The translations under genes and the position numbers were made by a program. Below are positions 44,574-53,703 of a stretch of DNA of 64,000 nt, in pieces. A model generated the notes under the pieces. That model ran no database searches. It saw only the letters and a program-made list of their open reading frames with translations, and was not told where the DNA came from. The stretch is taken from contig NZ_JAPUVI010000030.1 in NCBI RefSeq assembly GCF_029255285.1, positions 23,758 to 87,757 on the forward strand, given 5' to 3'. The stretch comes from Accumulibacter sp. GTDB taxonomy: Bacteria > Pseudomonadota > Gammaproteobacteria > Burkholderiales > Rhodocyclaceae. Position 1 is the first letter of the stretch. Each line of letters opens with the position of its first letter.

Positions 44574-44840
44574 TCACGCAGCGAGACCTTTGATCTGCGC
44601 CGAGAGCCGGCTCTTGTGGCGCGATGCCTTGTTCTTGTGAATGATGTTCTTGTCCGCGATACGGTCGATCACCGACACCGATTCCTGGTAAATGGTCTGG
44701 GCAGCCGCTTTGTCGCCCGCCACGATTGCTTTCTGCACACGCTTTACCGCTGTGCGCAGCGTCGAGCGCAGGCTGGCGTTGTGGGCGCGTTGCTTGACGG
44801 CTTGACGGGCCCGCTTGCGAGCTTGTGCGCTATTGGCCAT
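44574..44840 (-). CDS. rpsT: 30S ribosomal protein S20
   Basis: An 88-residue, strongly basic, helical ribosomal protein that binds 16S rRNA early in 30S assembly. The start [13 protein letters not shown] and the tail [10 protein letters not shown] are characteristic. The ATG at 44840 gives the normal length. The open frame upstream to 44915 covers the promoter. It is a single-gene transcription unit with its own promoter and terminator. Confidence 0.97.
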   Translation of the reverse strand: MANSAQARKRARQAVKQRAHNASLRSTLRTAVKRVQKAIVAGDKAAAQTIYQESVSVIDRIADKNIIHKNKASRHKSRLSAQIKGLAA

Positions 44841-44886
44841 GAATGTTGGTTCCTGTAAAAGCGGATGAATAGGTAGAAAGGCGCGG

Positions 44887-44915
44887 ATTATAATGGCTGC
44901 CGCACGCCGGCGCAA
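44887..44915 (-). promoter_or_regulatory. rpsT promoter
   Basis: On the minus strand TTGCGC (44910-44915) and a perfect TATAAT (44887-44892) are 17 bases apart. Transcription would start near 44880, about 40 bases before the rpsT ATG. Confidence 0.7.
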
Positions 44916-45015
44916 TACCTTGCCGAGTCTGGAACGGTGTCCGATTTCGTCGAAGCGGTGACAAAGTGTCTGATTCGTAGCGTCGTCCAGCCGACGAAAA
45001 TTGTGTTAACCGAAA

Positions 45016-45033
45016 CGGGCGCCGAAGCGCCCG
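45016..45033 (-). terminator. Terminator of porin gene 1
   Basis: Stem GGGCGC/GCGCCC with a UUCG tetraloop on the minus strand, extended by one outer C-G pair, followed by TTTCGG. It lies 27 bases after the porin stop. The same hairpin core recurs after the second porin. Confidence 0.75.
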
Positions 45034-45059
45034 CTGACCTGATGGCTGGTAAAAAATGA

Positions 45060-46214
45060 TCAGAAGCTGTGGCGGATACCCGTTCCGAAGGTGTAGTTGG
45101 TCTCGCCGGCCGCGCCGATACCCGTACCGTCGCCAGCAACCTGCGTCTGCACCGGAATGGAGTACTTGTCGTTGTTGAAGTAGGTGTAAGCGGCGTACAG
45201 GGCCGTGCGCTTGGACAAGTTGTACTGGTACATGGCGCCCCAACCCCAGCTGTCGCCATCCGGTGCACCCTTTCTATCCAGAGAGAGCTTGCCGTAGCTC
45301 AGGCCAAAAACGCCGTTGCCGATCGGCGCGCTGAGCCCCAGGGTCCAGATCTTGTTGTCGTCGAGAAAACCCACGCGGTTTTTGTCGTCCAGCGCCTGGT
45401 AGCTGGCGTAGGCTTTGACGACCTTGAAATCCCAACTGCCGCCGACATACCATTCGTTGATGTCGTCGCCCAGACCGACCAAGCCGGGAATCGGGCGCGG
45501 GAGGCCAAGAGTGACGTTCTGACGGCTCTGGTAAACCGCGTCGAGATTGATCGGGCCGTTGGCATAATTGAGCCCGAGGCCGATCTTGCCGTTGTCCGAA
45601 GTGGAAACCAGCTTGTCGTTGAAGCCGCCAAAGCTGTCGCCGGTCTCGCCGAAACCGTAGATCGCGCTAATCGTGAAGCCCGAAAGATTGTTGCTGGTGT
45701 AGGCGATCGAGTTGTTGTAGCGCGCCGGGCTGTTGGGCGTGATGGAGTTGCCCGCATAAACGCTGAGGTTCGACTGAATGCTCATGTCGGTCGCTTCGAG
45801 GGCGTCGTTGTTGGCGGTGGCGTTGAAGCCGGGTGCGTACTGACGGCCAAGCGAAACCGTGCCGAAGTTGCTGGCCAGGCCGACGAACTGCTGGCGAGCA
45901 TTGAGGCCACCCGTTCCGACGCCTTGGTTGACGTCCATACTGAGTCCGTACTCGAGCGTGAACACGGCCTTCAGGCCGTTGCCCAGGGCCTCCTCGCCTT
46001 TGAAGCCGAGACGGTTGCCGGAGGTGATACCGTTGGCGATGCCGCTGAAGACGTTCTTGCCGGGAATCTTGATGCCGAGAGCGTCACGTCCGGCATTGCC
46101 GGCACTGTAAACATAGCCGAGGTCGGCGACGCCGTAGACAGTCACGTTCGTCTGTGCCAGCACCGCGCTGGAGGCCATGCCGGTGACGGCTAGGGCGATG
46201 AGTTTCTTGTTCAT
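45060..46214 (-). CDS. Gram-negative porin 1 (beta-type)
   Basis: A 384-residue outer-membrane porin of the betaproteobacterial Porin_4 type. It has a signal peptide ending Val-Leu-Ala-Gln before Thr-Asn-Val-Thr-Val-Tyr-Gly, many alternating beta strands, the family motif Arg-Leu-Gly-Phe-Lys-Gly-Glu-Glu-Ala-Leu-Gly-Asn-Gly-Leu, and a C-terminal aromatic His-Ser-Phe for BAM recognition. The ATG at 46214 has AGGAG 9 bases upstream. An in-frame ATG at 46223 overlaps that site. It is a close paralogue of the next gene upstream. Solute preference cannot be read from the sequence. Confidence 0.94.
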   Translation of the reverse strand: MNKKLIALAVTGMASSAVLAQTNVTVYGVADLGYVYSAGNAGRDALGIKIPGKNVFSGIANGITSGNRLGFKGEEALGNGLKAVFTLEYGLSMDVNQGVGTGGLNARQQFVGLASNFGTVSLGRQYAPGFNATANNDALEATDMSIQSNLSVYAGNSITPNSPARYNNSIAYTSNNLSGFTISAIYGFGETGDSFGGFNDKLVSTSDNGKIGLGLNYANGPINLDAVYQSRQNVTLGLPRPIPGLVGLGDDINEWYVGGSWDFKVVKAYASYQALDDKNRVGFLDDNKIWTLGLSAPIGNGVFGLSYGKLSLDRKGAPDGDSWGWGAMYQYNLSKRTALYAAYTYFNNDKYSIPVQTQVAGDGTGIGAAGETNYTFGTGIRHSF

Positions 46215-46509
46215 GTGCGTCATCTCCTGAAAGGCTAAAAAAAGGTTTTGGAAATCTTTGCCGCCTCAACTTGCCAAGTATCGGAACGAATCGGCGAACG
46301 CTGAGGCGAATTTTCGCAAGCCAAGCGCAGATAGGCAACATTCATTGGTGTCAGCGGCGCAGGAGGCAGCGAATTGTTGCGGGAATGTGACATCTGCCGA
46401 CGAGCGGGCCGGCTGGCCGGCCTTTCCGGGTCGTCGCGCGATCTGCGGATGTGCTGCACCAGAAGAAACACACCGCGCCGCAAACAGAGAAAGAGGCTAG
46501 ACGTAAACG
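46215..46509. other. Intergenic region between the tandem porins
   Basis: This holds the promoter and leader of porin 1 (leftward) and the end of porin 2's transcript. A run of seven A on the plus strand (TTTTTTT in the leftward transcript) lies just before the ribosome binding site of porin 1. No gene is evident and no clear -35/-10 pair was identified. Confidence 0.5.
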
Positions 46510-46534
46510 AAAAACGGGCGCCGAAGCGCCCGTT
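46510..46534 (-). terminator. Terminator of porin gene 2
   Basis: A 9-base stem (AACGGGCGC/GCGCCCGTT at 46513-46534) with a UUCG loop is followed on the minus strand by TTTTT overlapping the stem base. It is a strong intrinsic terminator 26 bases after the stop codon. Confidence 0.88.
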
Positions 46535-46560
46535 GTAACGACTAAGCGACGGATGTCGGA

Positions 46561-47658
46561 TTAGAAAGCGTGACGAATGCCCGCCAGGAAAGTCTGGTTG
46601 CTCTGACCAACCGCGCCAACGCCATTGACCGGGCTGAAGCTGCCGTTGGTGTTGAGAGGAGCGAAGCTTTGATCGTCGTTGTCGACCCAGACATAGCCGG
46701 CGTAGAGGGTGGTCCGCTTCGACAGGCTGTGGGTGTAAGCGATGGCGGCCGAGTCTGTGTTGCCGTCGAAGAACCGGTTGACATCCCAACGGTTCTGGGC
46801 ATAGCCCAGATGAATGTTGCCGTTGCCGACCGGAATGACGGCACCAACCGACCACACCTGGTTGTCGAGGTTGGTGACGTTCTTGTCGTTCTGTTCCTGA
46901 TAGCTGGCCATCAGCTTGAGGAATTTGAGATCGAAGCTGCCGCCGATGAACCATTCCTCGATGTCGTCCAGACCTGCGACATTCTGGCGGACCTGGTAGA
47001 GAGCGTCGACGTTGAAGGCGCCGGTGGAGAAGTTGGCGCCCAGACCCCAGCGGCCGTTGTCGGTGGTCGACGTCAGCTTGTCGTTGAAGCCGCCGAAGCC
47101 GTCGCCGGTTTCGCCGAAGGAGTAGATCGCCTTACCGGTGAAGCCGCCCCAGTTCGGGGTGGTGTAGGTGACGGCGTTGTCCCAGCGGGCGCCGGAGTTC
47201 GGGGTGATGGTGTTGCCCGCCTGGGCGGTCAGGAAGGACTGCGGCGCAAACAAGGCGCCGGCGAAGGCGTCGTTTCTGGCGCTGGCGTCATAACCCGGAG
47301 CATATTGACGACCGAGGGCGACCGTACCGAAGCCGCCGGACAGGCCGACGAATTGCTGGCGAGCATTCAGGCCACCGGTGCCGACGCCGGTGTTGTTGTC
47401 GATGGTCAGCCCGTATTCGAGGGTGAAGATGGCCTTCAGGCCATTGCCCAGAGCTTCTTCGCCCTTGAAGCCGATACGCGAACCGCTCAGCAGGCCGGAA
47501 GCGATACCGCTGAACTTGTTGGTGCCGGGAACGAAGTCGTCACCCCAGCTATAGACATAGCCGGCATCGGCAATGCCGTACATCGTGACGTTGGTCTGGG
47601 CAAGAGCCGTGCCCGAGGCCAGACCGGCAACTGCCAGTGCGATGAGTTTCTTTTGCAT
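46561..47658 (-). CDS. Gram-negative porin 2 (beta-type)
   Basis: A 365-residue trimeric outer-membrane porin paralogous to the gene at 45060-46214. The two share the signal peptide pattern, Gln-Thr-Asn-Val-Thr-x-Tyr-Gly, Arg-x-Gly-Phe-Lys-Gly-Glu-Glu-Ala, Gly-Gly-Leu-Asn-Ala-Arg-Gln-Gln-Phe-Val-Gly-Leu, and a C-terminal aromatic (His-Ala-Phe here). Long blocks of the barrel are near-identical while putative loops differ, consistent with a tandem duplication and divergence of extracellular loops. An AGAGGAGA site precedes the ATG. Each gene has its own terminator, so they can be expressed separately. Confidence 0.94.
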   Translation of the reverse strand: MQKKLIALAVAGLASGTALAQTNVTMYGIADAGYVYSWGDDFVPGTNKFSGIASGLLSGSRIGFKGEEALGNGLKAIFTLEYGLTIDNNTGVGTGGLNARQQFVGLSGGFGTVALGRQYAPGYDASARNDAFAGALFAPQSFLTAQAGNTITPNSGARWDNAVTYTTPNWGGFTGKAIYSFGETGDGFGGFNDKLTSTTDNGRWGLGANFSTGAFNVDALYQVRQNVAGLDDIEEWFIGGSFDLKFLKLMASYQEQNDKNVTNLDNQVWSVGAVIPVGNGNIHLGYAQNRWDVNRFFDGNTDSAAIAYTHSLSKRTTLYAGYVWVDNDDQSFAPLNTNGSFSPVNGVGAVGQSNQTFLAGIRHAF

Positions 47659-47953
47659 GGTGAATCTCCTCTAGGTTTGAGATCGGTGAAGCCACCTGCC
47701 GCTCCACCAAACTGGACCTCTCGAAAAAGAAACGAGAAGTTGGGGCGATTCTGGCAAACGACATTGGCCGGAGCAAGTGCTGGGAGAGCTTTCGCTGTTG
47801 GCGACCACGGGTTTGTTGGTTTTTTGCTACAGGCCTGGGCGTTCTGTCCCGCGAGCGCATAGCCACGGCGCTTCAGCCGGCGTGCGTCCCTGAACTACCA
47901 CCCAGCCCGCCGGCCGAAGTCCAAGCGCGGGCGCGCGTCGCCAGGCTGTGGGG
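47659..47953. other. Intergenic region between porin 2 and trpC
   Basis: Nearly 300 bases without a convincing coding frame. They should hold the porin 2 promoter (transcribed leftward) and the 3' end of the trp transcript. I see no strong terminator hairpin for trpC and no consensus promoter. Confidence 0.4.
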
Positions 47954-48742
47954 TCAAGAAAACACTTCGGCCAGCGCCGCGCCGGGTTCGGCGGCGCGCA
48001 TGAATGCTTCGCCGACCAGAAAGGCGTTGACGCCGTGCTCGCGCATCAAGCGCACATCCGTGCTGGCCAGGATGCCGCTTTCGGTGACGACGATACGCTC
48101 GGCGGGGACGGCCGACAGCAATTCGAGGGTCGTTCGCAAGCTGACCTCGAAAGTGCGCAGGTTCCGGTTGTTGATGCCGATCAGGGGCGTCGCGAGTTGC
48201 AGGGCGAGGTCGAGTTCCTGGCGGTCATGCACTTCGACGAGGACGGCCAGGCCGAGGCTGTGGGCGATGGCTTCGAAGTCGCGCATGGTCGGCAGGTCGA
48301 GCGCGGCGGCGATCAGCAGGATGGCGTCGGCCCCCATCGCGCGCGCTTCGTGGACCTGGTAGGCGTCGACCAGAAAGTCCTTGCGCAGGGCCGGCAAGCC
48401 GCAGGCGGCGCGGGCCGCGCCGAGATACTCCGGTGCGCCCTGGAAGAAAGCACGGTCGGTCAGCACCGACAGGCAGGCAGCGCCATGCCGCTCATAGCTG
48501 GCGGCGATGTCGGCCGGGCGAAAGTCGGTCCGCAGGACTCCCCGCGATGGGCTGGCCTTCTTGATTTCGGCGATGACCGCCGGCTGGCCGGCGGCGATAC
48601 GCTGACGCAGCGCGCCGACGAAATCGCGCGCCGCCGGCTGACGCTCGGCCGCGGCGCGCACTTCGGCCAGCGGCTGGGTCGCCTGTGCGGCCGCGATTTC
48701 GTCACGCTTGACGGCGAGGATACGCGCGAGGATGTCGCTCAC
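47954..48742 (-). CDS. trpC: Indole-3-glycerol-phosphate synthase
   Basis: A 262-residue TIM-barrel enzyme of tryptophan synthesis that closes the indole ring of CdRP. Catalytic features are [10 protein letters not shown] near residue 60, Leu-Arg-Lys-Asp-Phe near residue 117, Asn-Asn-Arg-Asn-Leu near residue 187 and Thr-Glu-Ser-Gly-Ile near residue 218. It is monofunctional (no PRAI domain). It lies 166 bases downstream of trpD on the same strand, a larger gap than trpG-trpD. Confidence 0.96.
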   Translation of the reverse strand: MSDILARILAVKRDEIAAAQATQPLAEVRAAAERQPAARDFVGALRQRIAAGQPAVIAEIKKASPSRGVLRTDFRPADIAASYERHGAACLSVLTDRAFFQGAPEYLGAARAACGLPALRKDFLVDAYQVHEARAMGADAILLIAAALDLPTMRDFEAIAHSLGLAVLVEVHDRQELDLALQLATPLIGINNRNLRTFEVSLRTTLELLSAVPAERIVVTESGILASTDVRLMREHGVNAFLVGEAFMRAAEPGAALAEVFS

Positions 48743-48908
48743 GACGAGCTGGCCTTCGGCGGCGTCAGACCGCCTTCACGGCGGCCGGCCGGCGCTTCCG
48801 CGCCGACTGCGCGCCGCGCCGGAGAAGCCGCAGCGGCACTGGCGCGCGGACTGTGGTCGTCGAGTAGCGGGAAGACCATGCGCAATGCCGGTGCTCGCTG
48901 GGTGTCGT

Positions 48909-49934
48909 TCAGGCCGAAAAACGTCGTGTATACGCCACGAACTCGTCCAGCTTGGCGCGCGCGGCACCCGAGGCGATGGCCTCGAAGGCCCGGTCGACAC
49001 CGTCGGCCAGCGTCGCGGCCAGCCCGCTGACGTAGATGCTGGCGCCGGCGTTCAGTGCGACGATGTCGCGCGCGGCGCCGCTTCGGTTCTCCAACGCGGC
49101 GAGCAGCACGGCTTTCGATTCCTCGACGTTGGCGACGCGAAGGACGCGCGGGTCGTGCACCGGCAGGTTGAACTGTTCAGGGTGAATCGTGTACTCGTCG
49201 ACCCGGCCGTTCTTCAGTTCGCCGACCAGCGTTTCACCGGAAATCGAGATTTCGTCGAGACCCTCGCGGCCGAAAACGGTCAGCGCGTGCGAGCTGCCAA
49301 GCCGCTGCAGGACCCGCACCTGGATGCCGACCAGATCGGGATGGAAGACGCCGAGCACCTGATTGGCCGCGCTGGCCGGGTTGGTCAGCGGGCCGAGGAT
49401 GTTGAAGAGGGTGCGCACGCCCAGTTCGCGACGCACCGGCGCGGCGTGCTTCATGGCGCTGTGGTGGTTGGGCGCAAACATGAAGCCGATGCCGGTTTCG
49501 TCGATGCTGCTTCCGACCTGCTCCGGCGCCAGGTTGATGTTGGCGCCGAGCGCTTCGAGAACGTCGGCGCTACCCGACTGAGAGGATACCGAGCGGCCGC
49601 CATGCTTGGCGACGCGGGCGCCGGCGGCGGCGGCGACGAACATCGCCGCGGTCGAGATGTTGAAAGTCTGCGCACCGTCGCCACCGGTGCCGCAGGTATC
49701 GACCAGGTGGGCGCGGTCGCCGACCACCACCTTGGTCGACAACTCACGCATCACCTGCGCCGCGGCCGAGATCTCGCCGATCGTTTCCTTCTTGACACGC
49801 AGGCCGACGATGATCGCCGCGATCATGACTGGCGAGACTTCGCCGCTCATGATCTGGCGCATCAGCGAAACCATCTCGTCATGGAATATTTCGCGGTGTT
49901 CGATGACCCGCGTCAAGGCCTCCTGCGCTTTCAT
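48909..49934 (-). CDS. trpD: Anthranilate phosphoribosyltransferase
   Basis: A 341-residue type IV phosphoribosyltransferase fold enzyme that joins anthranilate to PRPP. The PRPP motif [14 protein letters not shown], and Lys-His-Gly-Gly-Arg-Ser-Val-Ser-Ser after it, are diagnostic. Its ATG overlaps the trpG stop by four bases (ATGA), so the glutamine amidotransferase and the transferase are coupled translationally but remain separate polypeptides. Confidence 0.96.
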   Translation of the reverse strand: MKAQEALTRVIEHREIFHDEMVSLMRQIMSGEVSPVMIAAIIVGLRVKKETIGEISAAAQVMRELSTKVVVGDRAHLVDTCGTGGDGAQTFNISTAAMFVAAAAGARVAKHGGRSVSSQSGSADVLEALGANINLAPEQVGSSIDETGIGFMFAPNHHSAMKHAAPVRRELGVRTLFNILGPLTNPASAANQVLGVFHPDLVGIQVRVLQRLGSSHALTVFGREGLDEISISGETLVGELKNGRVDEYTIHPEQFNLPVHDPRVLRVANVEESKAVLLAALENRSGAARDIVALNAGASIYVSGLAATLADGVDRAFEAIASGAARAKLDEFVAYTRRFSA

Positions 49935-50503
49935 TGGGCATGCTCCTCGAGGAAGTTCTGCAACAGATCATGGCCATGCTCGGTGAGAATCGACTCCGGG
50001 TGGAACTGTACTCCCTCGACGGCCAAGGTGCGGTGGCGCAAGGCCATGATCTCGCCGTCGTCGGTCCACGCGGTCACTTCCAGGCAGGCCGGCAGCGATT
50101 CGCGCTCGACGGCCAGCGAATGATAACGCGTGCAGGTCAAGGGATCGGGTAGCCCGCGGAAAACGCCCCGATCGCGGTGATGCACCGGTGAAACCTTGCC
50201 GTGCATCAGTTGGCGGGCGTGCACGACGCGGCCGCCGAAGGCCTCGCCGATTGCCTGATGACCGAGGCAAACCCCGAGCAACGGAATCTTGCCGGCAAAC
50301 TCGCGAATTGCGGCGAGCGAGATTCCAGCCTGAGCGGGCGTACAGGGGCCCGGGGAAATCACCAGTACGGCTGGTTCGAGGCGAGCGATCTGGCCGAGGC
50401 TGATGGCGTCGTTGCGGAATACCTGGACTTCCTGCCCCAATTCGCCGAAATACTGAACGAGGTTATAGGTGAAGGAATCGTAGTTATCGATCATGAGCAG
50501 CAT
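49931..50503 (-). CDS. trpG: Anthranilate synthase glutamine amidotransferase subunit
   Basis: A 190-residue class I glutamine amidotransferase that supplies ammonia to TrpE. It may also serve PabB, as in many bacteria. The N-terminus [13 protein letters not shown] is the family hallmark. The nucleophile sits in Gly-Val-Cys-Leu-Gly-His-Gln-Ala, and the His-Glu pair in Phe-His-Pro-Glu-Ser. Start candidates are 50503 and 50494 (Met-Leu-Leu-Met-Ile); 50503 is used. trpE is not upstream: the next gene is divergent hsp20. A terminator-like hairpin stands about 100 bases upstream. Confidence 0.94.
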   Translation of the reverse strand: MLLMIDNYDSFTYNLVQYFGELGQEVQVFRNDAISLGQIARLEPAVLVISPGPCTPAQAGISLAAIREFAGKIPLLGVCLGHQAIGEAFGGRVVHARQLMHGKVSPVHHRDRGVFRGLPDPLTCTRYHSLAVERESLPACLEVTAWTDDGEIMALRHRTLAVEGVQFHPESILTEHGHDLLQNFLEEHAQ

Positions 50504-50822
50504 AAATGGGCCAACCACTTGAAAGTACTGTGCATCGCCGATATCAACCGGAGTTCTTGCCCGGTAACTTATCCGGTTATTGATTCGCTGCCGCAGCCAG
50601 GGCAGAAAAACATGCCGGCCCCCGAAGACCGGCATTGTCGCACCGCACAAGCTGTCGGGCAAGGAGACGGCCGGCCGGGACGGTCAGCCGCCCGCCCGAT
50701 GGGCGTTGGCGTCCGAGGCCGATAACGATTGCCGGTGGCGGGGCTCCATGGAGTGCGCACGTCGGCGCTATACTCGCGAGGTGGCGCCGCGACTGGCGCG
50801 GGTGGGACGAGGGAATTGGCCG
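50504..50822. other. Divergent control region of trpG and hsp20
   Basis: About 320 bases without a supported gene. They hold a leftward terminator-like hairpin (50606-50635), a TAAC-N7-GTTA palindrome (50566-50580), and on the plus strand a TATACT (50769-50774) that may be the hsp20 -10 box. No sigma-32 consensus was recognised. Confidence 0.45.
50606..50635 (-). terminator. Intrinsic terminator/attenuator candidate upstream of trpG
   Basis: On the minus strand ATGCCGG-N10-CCGGCAT is followed by GTTTTTC, an intrinsic terminator pointing toward trpG, 102 bases before its start. No minus-strand gene lies upstream to be terminated, so it may act within the trp leader. I see no Trp-rich leader peptide to support classical attenuation. 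Confidence 0.5.
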
Positions 50823-51224
50823 ATGCGATCGCGTGACCGGAGTTTCTGGGTATGGGCGGAGGCGCTTGATCTGCTCCAGGGCGGCGAGCAATGGCCGCGC
50901 CGTTGCTTTCGCCTCGAAACCCTGCAGCCCGTGCCCTGCTGGGCGCCAGCGGTGGACCTGTACGAAGACGGCGACGAACTCAGGGTGCTGATCGCTTTGC
51001 CGGGCGTCAGTGCGCGGCAGATCGAGGTCGTGCTCGACGAAACCGGACTGACGGTGCGCGGCGAGCGACCAATGCCCTCGACCTCTCCGCACGTCACCAT
51101 CCATCGCCTCGAGATTCCCTACGGCAGGTTCGAGCGCCGGATCGCGCTGCCGCCCGGAAGCTACCGGGTGCACCGGCAATTCTTCGAGGACGGCTGTCTG
51201 GCCCTCGTCCTGCGCCTGCTTTGA
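50823..51224 (+). CDS. Hsp20/alpha-crystallin-type small heat-shock protein
   Basis: A 133-residue protein whose C-terminal 90 residues form an alpha-crystallin domain: Ala-Val-Asp-Leu-Tyr-Glu-Asp-Gly-Asp-Glu-Leu, Leu-Pro-Gly-Val and the late Gly-Arg-Phe-Glu-Arg-Arg-Ile-Ala-Leu-Pro. It lacks an obvious C-terminal Ile-x-Ile/Val oligomerisation motif and is shorter than typical Hsp20 proteins. Its ATG at 50823 was chosen because the domain starts well after it and GAGG lies upstream. lon follows after 20 bases, so the holdase and the protease probably share a transcript. Confidence 0.83.
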   Translation: MRSRDRSFWVWAEALDLLQGGEQWPRRCFRLETLQPVPCWAPAVDLYEDGDELRVLIALPGVSARQIEVVLDETGLTVRGERPMPSTSPHVTIHRLEIPYGRFERRIALPPGSYRVHRQFFEDGCLALVLRLL

Positions 51225-51244
51225 AGCCAAGGAGTGATGCGAGC

Positions 51245-53617
51245 ATGGCAAACGACGGCGCCGAACGGAACCGCGAGCGGGGCGCGCGGGGGACTGGCAG
51301 CTTGATCGTGCCGGAAGAGGCGCTGGCCATCGTTCCGGTACGCAACGTCGTGCTGTTTCCTGGCATGATCCTGCCGCTGACGATCGGTCGCGAACAGCCG
51401 ATCCTGGCCGCGCAGCAGGCGGCGAAGACGGACCGGCCGGTGGGCATTCTTCTGCAGCGTGATGCCGAGGTCGAGGAGCCGGGTTCCGACGATCTCTGTC
51501 TGGTCGGTACGGTGGCCAACATCCTGCGCTACGTGACCTTGCCCGACAACACGCACGTCATCGTCTGCCAGGGTTTGCAACGCTTTCGCGTCGCCGAGTA
51601 CTTGCCGGGCTATCCTTTCCTGGTAGCGCGCATCGGTCGCGTCGATGAATCCGAGGCGACTGACAGTGAGATCGAGGCGCGCTCCATCCAGCTTCGGGAG
51701 CGGGCGCTCGAAGTCCTGCGCTTCCTGCCGCAGGTTTCTCAGGAACTGGTCAGTGCGGTCAGCAACATCGCTCAGGCCGGGGCGCTGGCCGATCTCGTGG
51801 CGAGTGTTGCCGAAATCAAGATCGCCGAGCGGCAGCAGGTACTCGAGACCCTGGACCTCAAGCGGCGGCTCGATCTGGTGCTCGATTGCCTGCGCCGGCG
51901 CCTCGAGGTGCTGCGTCTGTCGCGCGAGATCGACGAACGCACCAAGGCCAGCATCGACCAGCATCAGCGCGAATACCTGCTGCGCGAGCAGTTGAAATCG
52001 ATCCAGAAGGAACTCGGCGAAGGCGACGCTGGCAACAGCAGCGAGATCGCGTCGCTGCGCAAGGCGATAGGCGAGGCGCAGATGCCCGACGAGGTGGCGA
52101 CTCAGGCGAACAAGGAGGTCAAGCGCCTCGAGCGGATGGCCGACGGTTCGGCCGAATATTCGATGATCCGCGCCTACCTCGACTGGCTGATCGAGTTGCC
52201 GTGGCGGGAACCCGAGCCTGACCGCATCGAGATCGCCGAAGCACGGCGCATCCTCGAGGCCGACCACTTCGGACTCGACCAGGTCAAAAAACGGATCATC
52301 GAGTTTCTCGCCGTGCGCAAGCTCAATCCGGGCGGCCACGGCCCGATCCTTTGTTTTGTCGGACCGCCCGGCGTCGGCAAGACCTCGCTCGGCCAGTCGA
52401 TCGCCAGGGCGCTCGGGCGGAAGTTCGTGCGCGCCTCGTTGGGTGGCTGTCACGATGAAGCCGAAATTCGCGGCCATCGCCGTACCTACATCGGCGCCTT
52501 GCCCGGCACCATCATCCAGTCGATCCGCAAGGCGGGCTCGCGCGGCTGTGTGATGATGCTCGACGAGATCGACAAGCTGGGCAGCGGGATCCAGGGCGAT
52601 CCCTCGGCGGCCTTGCTCGAGGTGCTCGATCCGGAACAGAACAACAGTTTTCGCGACAACTATCTGGCCTTGCCCTACGATCTCTCGCGCATGCTCTTCA
52701 TCACCACCGCGAACGTGCTCGACAATATTCCCGGACCGCTGCGTGACCGGATGGAGATCATCCACTTGCCCGGCTATACGCAGGAAGAGAAGCGCGAGAT
52801 TGCGCGACGCTACCTGCTCGGCCGCCAGATTGCCCAGAATGGCCTGCGCCCTGGACAGATCGAATTCTCTGACGCCGCGCTGACGGCGATCATCCGCGAC
52901 TACACGCGCGAAGCCGGCGTGCGCTCGCTCGAACGACAGATCGGCGCGCTTTGCCGGCGCGCCGCGGTGAACATCGCCGAGGGGGTGGCGAACGCGATGC
53001 GGGTCGAGGAGAGCGATTTGGCGGCGATCCTCGGACCCAGCAAGTACGACAACGAGGTCGCGCTGCGTACCGGCGAGGCCGGCGTGGCGACCGGACTGGC
53101 GTGGACGCCGGTGGGTGGCGACATCCTGTTCATCGAAGCCAGCCGCACCAGCGGTGATGGCAAGCTGATCCTCACCGGGCAACTCGGCGAGGTGATGAAA
53201 GAATCGGCGCAGGCGGCGCTGACGCTGGTCAAGACGCGTGCGGCGAGCCTCGGCCTGGGCGCCGGCAGTTTCGACAAGATCGACGTCCATGTTCACGTTC
53301 CGGCGGGAGCGATTCCGAAAGACGGTCCGAGCGCGGGGCTGGCGATCTTCATCGCGCTGGCCTCGCTCTTCGTCGAGCGCCCCGTGTGCAACGATATCGC
53401 GATGACCGGCGAGATCAGCCTGCGTGGCCTGGTCTTGCCGGTTGGCGGGATCAAGGACAAGGTGCTCGCCGCCTTGCGGGCCGGAATCGCGCGCGTCATG
53501 CTGCCGGCCAGGAACCGGCGGGATCTCGATGAAGTGCCGGCGGAGGCGAAGGAACGGCTCGACTTCGTTTTCGTCGACCATGTCGACGATGCGGTGCGCC
53601 ATGCGATGCCGCAATGA
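51245..53617 (+). CDS. lon: ATP-dependent protease Lon (LonA)
   Basis: A 790-residue AAA+ serine protease that degrades damaged and regulatory proteins. In order: an N-terminal LON substrate domain (about residues 22-215, Arg-Asn-Val-Val-Leu-Phe-Pro-Gly), a coiled-coil linker, the AAA module with Gly-Pro-Pro-Gly-Val-Gly-Lys-Thr-Ser and Met-Leu-Asp-Glu-Ile-Asp-Lys, and the protease domain with nucleophile Ser in Lys-Asp-Gly-Pro-Ser-Ala-Gly and catalytic Lys in Gly-Gly-Ile-Lys-Asp-Lys. The ATG at 51245 has AAGGAG upstream. The usual ClpX/hupB neighbours are absent, so this may be a second, stress-linked Lon copy. Confidence 0.96.
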   Translation: MANDGAERNRERGARGTGSLIVPEEALAIVPVRNVVLFPGMILPLTIGREQPILAAQQAAKTDRPVGILLQRDAEVEEPGSDDLCLVGTVANILRYVTLPDNTHVIVCQGLQRFRVAEYLPGYPFLVARIGRVDESEATDSEIEARSIQLRERALEVLRFLPQVSQELVSAVSNIAQAGALADLVASVAEIKIAERQQVLETLDLKRRLDLVLDCLRRRLEVLRLSREIDERTKASIDQHQREYLLREQLKSIQKELGEGDAGNSSEIASLRKAIGEAQMPDEVATQANKEVKRLERMADGSAEYSMIRAYLDWLIELPWREPEPDRIEIAEARRILEADHFGLDQVKKRIIEFLAVRKLNPGGHGPILCFVGPPGVGKTSLGQSIARALGRKFVRASLGGCHDEAEIRGHRRTYIGALPGTIIQSIRKAGSRGCVMMLDEIDKLGSGIQGDPSAALLEVLDPEQNNSFRDNYLALPYDLSRMLFITTANVLDNIPGPLRDRMEIIHLPGYTQEEKREIARRYLLGRQIAQNGLRPGQIEFSDAALTAIIRDYTREAGVRSLERQIGALCRRAAVNIAEGVANAMRVEESDLAAILGPSKYDNEVALRTGEAGVATGLAWTPVGGDILFIEASRTSGDGKLILTGQLGEVMKESAQAALTLVKTRAASLGLGAGSFDKIDVHVHVPAGAIPKDGPSAGLAIFIALASLFVERPVCNDIAMTGEISLRGLVLPVGGIKDKVLAALRAGIARVMLPARNRRDLDEVPAEAKERLDFVFVDHVDDAVRHAMPQ

Positions 53618-53703
53618 GGCCCTTGGCGGCGAGCCTGGCTGGGCCGTCCAGCCGGCCGCCGGGTAGCGACCTTGCCCGTTGCACGAGGCGATAGGAGGCG
53701 TAC

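Noticed and set aside
45069-47862. Long plus-strand frames opposite both porins
   Set aside because: Antisense shadows with Val/Ala/Asp-rich translation. The porins have signal peptides, terminal Phe and terminators.
51161-53614. Minus-strand open frame of over 800 codons opposite lon
   Set aside because: High GC leaves few stops on the opposite strand. lon is clearly the real gene and the antisense product has no recognisable features.
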